Assembly (NCBI GenBank): GCA_015057315.1
Contig: SVER01000031.1
Coordinates: 1-39,874 of the forward strand
Direction: 5' to 3'
DNA length: 39,874 bases
From: Pseudobutyrivibrio ruminis
GTDB taxonomy: Bacteria > Bacillota > Clostridia > Lachnospirales > Lachnospiraceae
Under the pieces are notes generated by a model, which was not told the origin of the DNA, made no database searches, and saw nothing but the letters and a program-made list of their open reading frames with translations. The translations under genes were made by a program, and so were the position numbers. Each line of letters starts with the position of its first letter. The first letter of the stretch is position 1. This document shows positions 33,462 through 39,874 of the stretch, one piece after another.

Positions 33462-34184
33462 TCTGCTCTCCATTTTATTATGAAATACTACGATTTAAAT
33501 TATGTAAAGGTTATAATTCAAAACAAGGTGAGAAATATTAGATTTGATATTAAAACATCTTCTTCGTATCTATTTTTGAATTGATAATACTAATTAGTCC
33601 AGTTTTATCAATATAAGAAGCCTTTATAATTCTTTTAAATTCTTAATTTCCTGGATTTAAGTAATTTCCCATTTTTTCTCCGACTTCTACCTAGTTTACT
33701 AAATCTGCCGTATTTATAATATCATCATTTATTTTTATAGTCTATCACTCGTCTGGTATTAGATAAAAAGTCAACTTCTTATACTTGTACCCCAAGTTAT
33801 TATAGTACACAAATCAATAAAGCCCTTTCTTCAACTGTTCATCACTTTAGTACTATATAATCTTTTTTAGTAAATTATACATTCACCCCAATTTTTCTTT
33901 AATTACAAGTTATCTTTGTTAAAATTATCATAATTTAGTCATTTTTTCGTAAACTATTTGTAATATATTACACATTTCTCTTCTGATAAACTAATATACA
34001 AGTTAAGAAAAGTGTTGATTATCGCTACATTTAGAATCCAACTTTTCTCAACCCCAACATATAGGAAAGCCTTATTTTTCCTACACTTTTTTCAATAATT
34101 TATGATAAATGATACACAGTTTTTCCATATTGATTTCCTAAACTTTCAATAGTGACCGCACTATGAAAGGAGCTGTGATATCAA
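33462..34184. other. AT-rich intergenic region with a palindrome
   Basis: About 720 bases separate the minus-strand ptuA-like gene from the plus-strand secreted-protein gene. I see no coding frame or RNA gene. A perfect 14-bp palindrome, TGTAATATATTACA, lies at 33959-33972 and could be an operator. An AAAGGAG ribosome site sits near 34165-34171 before the next gene. No consensus promoter is clear. Confidence 0.45.
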
Positions 34185-35894
34185 ATGAAAAAAACATACG
34201 CTGTATTAATTGTCATAGTTATTGCACTAAATCCAATAATTGCATTTGCTACAGGAGGTGACAGCATAGATGAAGTAATTGAGCAAACAACTGAAACACA
34301 AAATAAAGAAACAACTCCTGCAGTACCAGGTGAAACACCTGCTGGCACTCCAGCTGATGTAACACCAGAAATCACACCAAATCCAAATACTACACCCGAC
34401 GTTCAAGATGAAACCCTCATTAATAATCCTGAAAGCAATGATAACATAACACCTGTAGTACCAGATGATGTTCAATCTAATCTAGATACTACCCAAAATT
34501 CTGAAGAAAGTTTAAATCCAGTCCCAGAAGATACTCCAGGGATAGAATCAACTGTAGAAAATAACGCCATTAGCGAGGAAACTACCTCAGATGAATCAAA
34601 GCTCGTTCATGAACATTCATTTACATATACAGATAATGGTGATGGAACTCATACAAAAAAATGTACCGAAAAAATTCATTCTAAATCTGAAGACGAAAGC
34701 AGCACTGAGGATATTCTTAAAGATTGCGATTTCGAAGAAGTAGAAGAATGTACTTATGATGAAAACAACATTTGTATATATTGTGATTCTAAAAAACCTG
34801 AAGAAAAAATAGTCTTTGAACCTAGCATCAGTATTTCAGTTTCAAATGACAATTGTAAAATAGGAGAATCTAATCCACTTATTGAAATGCAATTATCAGA
34901 TAGTAATTTTGATATTGCCTATGCTCAAGTTTGCTTTGCTGATTATTCTAATAATCAATATATAAATGTTGGACTTTCTCAGGGAAAATATTATGATTCT
35001 TCTCAAGAAAGTTTCGTTCAAACTGGTAATGACAAATGGTATGCTTGTCCAGATGTAAGCCAAGATTATAAATCTGGCAAACTGTCAATGCGTTCCTTAT
35101 TTATAAGAAGTACAACAGGCGAATTTGTGCATTACTCAATTGAATCTGATTCGCTTCCTGAGGCTTATTCTAATATATGCGTTAACCTTAAAGATGATGA
35201 GGCTGATTCACAAGAACCTACTACCGATGATGTAATAACTGAACCTGAACCTTATGAAACACCTGAACATGGTAGTGGTGAATATACTGAGCCAGAGATT
35301 CCTGATGAAGAAACTACTCCTGATGAGAGTAATGTACCTGTTACTGACCCTAATCCTGATTCTGATTCAGATACTAAACCGGAAACTGGTAATACACCTG
35401 AAACTGGCAATAATCCTGGAACTGGCACTACTCCTGATACCGGTAATAATTCTGGAACTGGTACTGCTCCTGAAACAGGCAATAATCCTGGAACTGGCAA
35501 CACTCCTGATACCGGCAATAATCCTGGAGCTGGCAACACTCCTGATACCGGCACTACTCCTGGAACTGGCAACACTCCTGATACTGGTGAAAATTCCGGA
35601 ACTGAAACTAAACCTGGTTCAGAATCTGCAGAAACACCTGAAACGCCAGCTGATTCAGGTACAGTCTCACCTACTACTCCTTCTGATGAGGACAAATCCG
35701 AAGAAAAGGTAGATGATGCTAAAACTTCAGAGGATTCAGAATCATCACAGGATACCAAAAAAGACAATAAAAATGACAAAAAAGATGAAAACGCTGAAAA
35801 GATTGCCCAATGGCAGAAGCAACAAATGGAAAACCTAAAGAAAGCTATGGAGCAATTCTTTAATAATTTAAAAAAATGGTTCAGATTTTGGTAA
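34185..35894 (+). CDS. Secreted Pro/Thr/Gly-repeat surface protein
   Basis: The 569-residue protein has a signal peptide (cleavage after AFA near residue 23), then a Thr/Pro/Glu-rich linker (26-140). Next come an HEHSFTYTDNGDGTHTKKC segment and a CTYDENNICIYC pair, a cysteine-bearing motif frequent in Firmicute surface proteins. A beta-rich domain (about 215-340) is followed by an 18-bp-unit repeat tract, a highly charged Lys/Glu region and an amphipathic C-terminal helix ending NNLKKWFRFW. There is no sortase signal. The aromatic amphipathic tail may insert in the membrane or bind a partner. Function unknown. Confidence 0.78.
   Translation: MKKTYAVLIVIVIALNPIIAFATGGDSIDEVIEQTTETQNKETTPAVPGETPAGTPADVTPEITPNPNTTPDVQDETLINNPESNDNITPVVPDDVQSNLDTTQNSEESLNPVPEDTPGIESTVENNAISEETTSDESKLVHEHSFTYTDNGDGTHTKKCTEKIHSKSEDESSTEDILKDCDFEEVEECTYDENNICIYCDSKKPEEKIVFEPSISISVSNDNCKIGESNPLIEMQLSDSNFDIAYAQVCFADYSNNQYINVGLSQGKYYDSSQESFVQTGNDKWYACPDVSQDYKSGKLSMRSLFIRSTTGEFVHYSIESDSLPEAYSNICVNLKDDEADSQEPTTDDVITEPEPYETPEHGSGEYTEPEIPDEETTPDESNVPVTDPNPDSDSDTKPETGNTPETGNNPGTGTTPDTGNNSGTGTAPETGNNPGTGNTPDTGNNPGAGNTPDTGTTPGTGNTPDTGENSGTETKPGSESAETPETPADSGTVSPTTPSDEDKSEEKVDDAKTSEDSESSQDTKKDNKNDKKDENAEKIAQWQKQQMENLKKAMEQFFNNLKKWFRFW
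35379..35612 (+). repeat. 13-unit, 18-bp degenerate tandem repeat
   Basis: Thirteen consecutive 18-bp units encode variants of P-x-T-G-N-N (for example PETGNT, PGTGTT, PDTGNN). Codons differ between units while the residues are kept, so the array has aged under protein-level selection. It forms a flexible spacer and may vary in length between strains. Confidence 0.85.
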
Positions 35895-35912
35895 GATAAT
35901 GCCTATCCCAAA

Positions 35913-35935
35913 AGTCTATCTTGGTAGACTATTTT
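35913..35935 (+). terminator. Weak hairpin between the two secreted-protein genes
   Basis: AGTCTA (35913-35918) and TAGACT (35925-35930) form a six-base stem followed by ATTTT. It is likely to terminate only part of transcription before the next gene. Confidence 0.35.
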
Positions 35936-35967
35936 AAAAAAGCGAGACATTTAAGGAGGTACTATTT

Positions 35968-37680
35968 ATGTACTCATATTTCAAATTATACAAGCAGAAA
36001 ATCATATCTATATCTCTGATTATATGCTTTATACTGTTTTGCTATATTAATGCTATTTTAAATATAAACAAAACTAAAATTATTGATAATGATATACCAC
36101 TAAATAGCCCAAATATCGAAGCTCTATTCTATGTTAGAAGTGCTTCTGGAAGTTCAGAGCTTGATACCTGCACATGTATAGGTGATGGTTTGCTCTCAAC
36201 TAATGAAAGTATTACTTCTGACGAGGATGCTGTAAAGAAATACATTCTAACATCACCAGATTATACTAATTACCTGCCAGAAGGTAGCACTATTACATGG
36301 GATACTATAACTGCAAATGGTAGCACTATGGCTGTATTGGGCTCTGTTACTTCCAAAAACAAGGTAGTGCCTACAATAAGAGAATATCATCAAAACGATA
36401 ACTATGCACCTTATGTAAAGCAGGTAAGAGCATTAGTAAATCCTAAAAAGGTATATTATTTTTCAACTACCGGACGAGATAAAAACAATGGTCTTTCACC
36501 TGATTCTCCAAAGAAAGACCCTACTGAATATATTAAAGCTGGAAATTGTAAATGCCTTCTTAAGAGTGGGGATACTTTTTATTCATACTATGGATATAAT
36601 CCTAATTCTAATCTTGTTATATCAACATATGGTGGAAATGAAAGAGCGTGTTTATCTCTAATTAGAAGAAATATTGGTCCTATTAACAACTACGACTCTT
36701 CTAAAAATATTTATAAAGTTTCCCTTGATAAAAATAGCAAAGATATTGGTTGGCTAAGAATAAATGGAACCAAAACATGGAAGAAAGTTCTTTCGTTTAA
36801 TAATCTAGTAAATGATAAGGAATATTATGTCGATCGCCCAAATAAATGTGTATATATAAAATCCATGAATAATCTAGAAGGGCAGACAGTTGATTATTCT
36901 TGTAATTGGAACGGTATGAATATAAATGGTAAACAAAATTTGATCATCGAAAATATAGAGTTATCAAATGCCGGTTCGCACGGTATACATATTACAAGTT
37001 CATCAAATGTACTTATTAACAACTGCTTTATCCACGACATAGGAGGTGCTATCCAAGAGGGCAATAATGTAAAATTTGGAAATGGTATCGAAGTATGGGC
37101 AAATGCATGTAATAATATTATTATCTATAAAAATATAATTAACGATTGTTTTGATGCAGGAATAACTGCGCAAATAGATAAATCGCAAAATAAAAATACT
37201 AATGATATATACATAATTAACAATCTCATTGAAAGAACTAATTACGGTTTTGAGTGTTTCCACAACAGCCCTCAATACACAATCAAAAATTTAGTAGTTG
37301 AGAATAATATTCTTTTAGATAGCAAAGACATTACAGGAGGATACCGACTAACTTTTTCTAGCACTGACTATACAGGTTTCTTGTGTTTATGGGAATATGC
37401 TAACGCCAATTGTAATATAAACATTACCAATAATTTTGGATTTAAAACACAAAACTATGTTGCTTCATATACATGGAAATCTGCGGTTAAACCACCAATA
37501 AATTATAAAGATAATTTGTTCATTACCTTTAAAGATCCTGCTATAAAAAATATTTCCAACTATACTGGTGATGATACTCAATATGAAATTGTAGAAGAGG
37601 GAACTGAGCTTTATAATCAATATAAAGAACTAGCAGACTCTTTGAAAGCAAATTATTTATCAAATAAAATATCTGAATAG
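35968..37680 (+). CDS. Predicted right-handed beta-helix surface protein
   Basis: The 570-residue protein has an N-terminal membrane segment or uncleaved signal (about 11-30). A conserved entry motif follows (YYFSTTGRDKNNGLSPDSP, residues 163-181), as seen in DUF1565/pectate-lyase-like proteins. A run of short strands (about 310-450) with repeated N-x-I-I-x-N patterns, such as NLIIENIELSNAGSHGIHIT, NIIIYKNIIND and IYIINNLIERTNYGF, predicts a parallel beta-helix. Such folds act on or bind acidic polysaccharides. Catalytic residues cannot be assigned. A strong AAGGAGG precedes the ATG. It may act on the exopolysaccharide made by the neighbouring locus; this is inference. Confidence 0.8.
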   Translation: MYSYFKLYKQKIISISLIICFILFCYINAILNINKTKIIDNDIPLNSPNIEALFYVRSASGSSELDTCTCIGDGLLSTNESITSDEDAVKKYILTSPDYTNYLPEGSTITWDTITANGSTMAVLGSVTSKNKVVPTIREYHQNDNYAPYVKQVRALVNPKKVYYFSTTGRDKNNGLSPDSPKKDPTEYIKAGNCKCLLKSGDTFYSYYGYNPNSNLVISTYGGNERACLSLIRRNIGPINNYDSSKNIYKVSLDKNSKDIGWLRINGTKTWKKVLSFNNLVNDKEYYVDRPNKCVYIKSMNNLEGQTVDYSCNWNGMNINGKQNLIIENIELSNAGSHGIHITSSSNVLINNCFIHDIGGAIQEGNNVKFGNGIEVWANACNNIIIYKNIINDCFDAGITAQIDKSQNKNTNDIYIINNLIERTNYGFECFHNSPQYTIKNLVVENNILLDSKDITGGYRLTFSSTDYTGFLCLWEYANANCNINITNNFGFKTQNYVASYTWKSAVKPPINYKDNLFITFKDPAIKNISNYTGDDTQYEIVEEGTELYNQYKELADSLKANYLSNKISE

Positions 37681-37696
37681 ATAATAGTCAAGCATT

Positions 37697-37905
37697 TTTG
37701 TAACACAACTACCTAATTGCATCACTCTAAATCATTTCTTCATAGAGGCAGCATAAAGCATACCTGTACAAACAACGCTTTATGTCTTGCCCCAAAGCGA
37801 ATAGCACTCTAAAAAAACTGATGGTGCTAATTGCATACCTTGAGATGAATGTGAATAAGATTTGTATTTTGAGCATTTTAACATTTTAGGTAGTAGTGTT
37901 ACAAA
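37697..37905. mobile_element. MITE-like element with 20-bp terminal inverted repeats
   Basis: The ends (37697-37716 and 37886-37905) are inverted repeats of 20 bases with one mismatch (arms start TTTGTAACACAACTACC). The 209-base element has no ORF. It contains two further inverted repeats, CATAAAGC/GCTTTATG (37752-37784) and TAGCAC/GTGCTA (about 37802-37831), and could fold into a structured RNA. No clear target duplication is visible. Confidence 0.6.
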
Positions 37906-37980
37906 TTAACTATTTTTAAGGCTGGTTATATAATATATTCATATTCTACTATAAAAACTTAGATAAAAGGGTGATTTCAT

Positions 37981-38139
37981 TTGAAGAAAGCTAAAATTAC
38001 AACTTTATTATCGTTCCCAATAAGCATTGTTCAGAAATGTCTGATGCCCATAAAGCGGTATAAAAAGGAACGTAAGTCCTCAAACATGAGTACTAGATAT
38101 CAAAATACCCAGCAAAATGAGGTGACCCCCAAAAGTTAG
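37981..38139 (+). CDS. Small ORF (TTG start) ending in an IS-like end
   Basis: A 52-codon frame starts with TTG after AAAAGGGTG. Its product begins MKKAKITTLLSFPISIVQ and is basic; the last codons lie in a sequence like an IS3-family end (38122-38141). This looks like the 5' end of a gene interrupted by an insertion element that later decayed. It may not be expressed. Confidence 0.3.
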   Translation: MKKAKITTLLSFPISIVQKCLMPIKRYKKERKSSNMSTRYQNTQQNEVTPKS

Positions 38140-38141
38140 AC
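38122..38141. mobile_element. IS3-family-like terminal sequence remnant
   Basis: GTGACCCCCAAAAGTTAGAC resembles the terminal inverted repeat of IS150/IS3-type elements. No transposase frame or matching second end is visible nearby, so only a remnant is left. The call rests on recall of the end sequence. Confidence 0.4.
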
Positions 38142-38146
38142 TTTTA

Positions 38147-38181
38147 AGCGTAGCAGCTTCATGGCTGCTACGCTATTTTTA
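38147..38181 (+). terminator. Strong intrinsic terminator
   Basis: An 11-bp perfect stem (AGCGTAGCAGC at 38147-38157, GCTGCTACGCT at 38164-38174) with a six-base loop is followed by ATTTTTA on the plus strand. It would end transcripts coming from the small ORF or the beta-helix gene. Confidence 0.8.
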
Positions 38182-38370
38182 CGCAGCCAAGAGGCGGAGC
38201 CTATATTGAACAGGACTCAGCAATTATTTTGAGAAATGAAAAGTTTGCACTTAATCTGAAAAATATATAAAAACTAAAAGCAAGGTGCAAATCCTGACTC
38301 TAAAAATTATTATGCTACCTAAAAAACATGCTAGAGCCTTATGTTGTAAAGTAGAAGATTTATTAGAATA
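38182..38370. other. Intergenic stretch without a gene
   Basis: No coding frame is supported. A TTTGCAC/GTGCAAA inverted repeat (38244-38250 and 38285-38291) flanks an AT-rich core; its meaning is unclear. Confidence 0.4.
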
Positions 38371-38405
38371 AAAAAGACCCCATTATTTTGGATAACGAAG
38401 TCTTT
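38371..38405 (-). terminator. Terminator of the Rpn-family gene
   Basis: On the minus strand AAAGACTTCGTTAT pairs (with G-T wobbles) with the segment ending GGGGTCTTT, followed by a T-run. It lies just past the reconstructed end of the nuclease gene (38438), supporting the view that the whole tail was once part of the gene. Confidence 0.6.
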
Positions 38406-38437
38406 GTTCGTTTAAAATACTATGGCCGTATTTTACC

Positions 38438-39455
38438 TTATAGAGCAGCAATCTTTACCTTTAATTGCTCTTTCTCTTCATCTTTAGCTTTAATGATAGC
38501 GTCTTTTTGTTCTAGTTCTATATCTTTTTGCTTTAATTCGACGTTTTTTCTTCAACCGCTTCTTCAGCAATTGCATAGCTTAAATCACGCATAGCCGCTG
38601 CATCTCCTAAACTGTCGCCAAAAGAGATTGTTTAATTTGCTCTACTTCTTCGATAGTTATTTTAGCAATTCTAGCTATCTGTTCTAACGGCAGATTTTCT
38701 TTAATCATACCTTCGACTAATTCTGTTCTTTCATCGGCACGAATACCATTAACAAATGCTTTTTCATTATATTCTGTTATACACATATCTCGCACCTCCG
38801 ATCTATGACTTACTAAAAATTCTTTTAAAACATCTTCTTCAATACATTGATCAATAGCTTTATCTACAGCTACTGATAATTCATGATTAATCTGATATTC
38901 TCTTATATAATTAATAAGAGTCATATAATCAGCCAATGGTTTACATCTTTTTAACAAATCATCATTTTTCCCTTTATTTAAATTATACATTATAGCAGTC
39001 CACTCAAATTTATTTGTCTTATCTGGATTGATAAAAGCCTCAGACAACCTTAATTCTGTAACTGGCTTTGTATCTTTGCTTCCATTATAAAAAACAATAT
39101 ATCTTGGTGTTGGAATTTTGATGAGCTTGCTACCATATATGTTTAATTCGTTCGTTTCAATGTATTTATCGTACAATTTTCCAAAGTACATTAATCCTCT
39201 TATTGGCATATTAGGATTATAAGAACTTTGCTGCTCCCACAAAGATAGATAACTATCTAAAATTATTGCAACATCATTTTTCATTTTAATATAAATGACA
39301 TCATCAATAGTATAAAGCTCTATTTCCGCGGGATTTTTGTAGTTTGTACAATTTAAAGCATTATATAGAGATAAAATGTTATCTTTTAATGCTTCCGAAC
39401 CAAACAACAATCGAAAAAGTCTATCCTTGTATTGCATATTAATCTTTTCTGACAT
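38438..39455 (-). pseudogene. Rpn-family (PD-(D/E)XK) nuclease with frameshifted C-terminal tail
   Basis: The uninterrupted frame (38607-39455) encodes 282 residues of the Rpn/YhgA-like 'recombination-promoting nuclease' family: MQYKDRLFRLLFGSEALKDN, then VAIILDSYLSLWEQQSSYNP with the Asp and E-x-Q of the nuclease core. It stops at LLATV after a TCTCT tract (about 38621-38627). In another frame the sequence continues as FGDSLGDAAAMRDLSYAIAE, then shifts again at an A-run (38544-38549) and continues as ELKQKDIELEQKDAIIKAKD to a TAA at 38438. That tail is the usual Rpn coiled coil, so two indels have cut it off. The nuclease core is intact and may still work. AGGAGG precedes the ATG. Confidence 0.78.
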
Positions 39456-39722
39456 TTCTGCCTCCTTTTTTATTACAAATAATTATATATATTAAACAGA
39501 GACAGCCTGCCACATTAGCTTGCCTCTGATAATTTTCAAAGGCTAAGCCTTATTTCATTTTTTATCTCCATTCATTAGCATATTAAATTAATATAATTAA
39601 ATATGGTATCTAATGAACTGAATGAATAATTCTGTTAAATATCAAAAAAATTTATCCATGATATTCAGGAGTATTTAGTATGCTTAATTTATTTACGTCT
39701 ATATTGTACCACATTTTAACCA
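39456..39722. other. AT-rich intergenic region upstream of the Rpn-type gene
   Basis: No gene is supported. TATATATAATTATT upstream of the nuclease gene on the minus strand may hold its -10 box, but no matching -35 box is clear. Confidence 0.35.
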
Positions 39723-39758
39723 ATAAAAATAGCCCTTCCACGCTATATTGGTAAGGAC
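39723..39758 (-). terminator. Probable terminator of a transcript from beyond the right edge
   Basis: On the minus strand GTCCTT-A-CCA pairs with TGG-AAGGGC (arms at 39749-39758 and 39732-39740, one bulge and one wobble), followed by TATTTTTATT. Confidence 0.45.
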
Positions 39759-39772
39759 CAAAATTGAAATTT

Positions 39773-39806
39773 TAAATTCCACCCCCAACTCGAGCGGTGG
39801 AATTTA
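39773..39806. repeat. 11-bp perfect inverted repeat
   Basis: TAAATTCCACC (39773-39783) and GGTGGAATTTA (39796-39806) flank CCCAACTCGAGC. No T-run follows directly. It may be an operator, an element end or part of an RNA structure. A 27-codon minus-strand frame (39772-39855) runs across it and is probably chance. Confidence 0.55.
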
Positions 39807-39874
39807 CCATTACACAAGTAGAGTTTAATCTTTCATATATCCATGTTATACTCATAGCTTCCTTCTGACAGCAG

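Noticed and set aside
34090..34184. Possible riboswitch (cyclic-di-GMP type) before the secreted-protein gene
   Set aside because: No conserved core sequences of that class were found; the segment is AT-rich and weakly structured.
35379..35612. Possible CRISPR array
   Set aside because: The units are contiguous 18-bp coding repeats without spacers.
35252..35779. Minus-strand ORF of 175 codons rich in Val/Pro/Gly
   Set aside because: Antisense reading of the 18-bp repeat array; repeats with period divisible by three open several frames.
37003..37275. Minus-strand ORF of 90 codons
   Set aside because: Antisense to the beta-helix repeats; no ribosome site and no support.
39772..39855. Minus-strand frame of 27 codons with an AAGGAAG site
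   Set aside because: Very short, crosses an 11-bp inverted repeat, and has no recognisable product.

Overview
The window is low-GC and looks like a Firmicute of the family Lachnospiraceae, most plausibly a Butyrivibrio/Pseudobutyrivibrio-type gut or rumen bacterium. This is inferred from AGGAGG-type ribosome sites, a T-box leader on a valyl-tRNA synthetase gene, DltC-like carrier-protein chemistry, a Rpn-family nuclease, and the style of the exopolysaccharide genes. No rRNA, tRNA or CRISPR array was found.

Layout. (1) 1-600, minus strand: the first codons of valS, preceded by a T-box leader with promoter and terminator and by a GC-rich REP-like palindrome. (2) 1109-6628, plus strand: a four-gene operon. 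It encodes a PD-(D/E)XK-like protein that seems to start at AUA, a membrane-anchored coiled-coil protein with a chitin-binding-like module, an acidic secreted protein and an 861-residue secreted protein. I recognise no described system here. (3) 6632-30448, almost all minus strand: a large exopolysaccharide locus. Reading from its promoter at about 30.5 kb leftward, it holds a Wzz-like protein, a BY-kinase-like ATPase lacking the Walker A lysine, a surface protein, about ten glycosyltransferases (one a GT4-GT2 fusion), a Wzm/Wzt-type ABC exporter and a cassette of two AT3 acyltransferases, an AMP-forming ligase and an acyl carrier protein. It ends with a UDP-sugar pyrophosphorylase, a complete polyprenyl glycosylphosphotransferase, two more glycosyltransferases, a half-length glycosylphosphotransferase and a HAD phosphatase. 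One glycosyltransferase (18653-19588) lies on the opposite strand under its own, apparently leaderless, promoter. A Wzy-like polymerase is transcribed divergently from the Wzz end.

(4) 32070-33461, minus strand: a Septu-like AAA ATPase (PtuA type) followed by a 38-codon stump of its HNH partner, a decayed defence module abutting the wzy terminator. (5) 34185-37680, plus strand: two secreted proteins, one with a Pro/Thr/Gly repeat tract and one predicted right-handed beta-helix. (6) 37681-39874: a decayed mobile-DNA zone with a MITE-like element, an IS3-like end, terminators and a Rpn-type nuclease gene with two frameshifts in its tail.

How the genes work together (inference): the glycosylphosphotransferase starts a repeat unit on undecaprenyl phosphate, the glycosyltransferases extend it, and the ligase/ACP/AT3 cassette adds acyl groups. 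The ABC exporter and/or Wzy, with Wzz and the kinase-like protein, control export and chain length. No Wzx flippase is visible in the window, which makes the pairing of Wzy with an ABC exporter notable.
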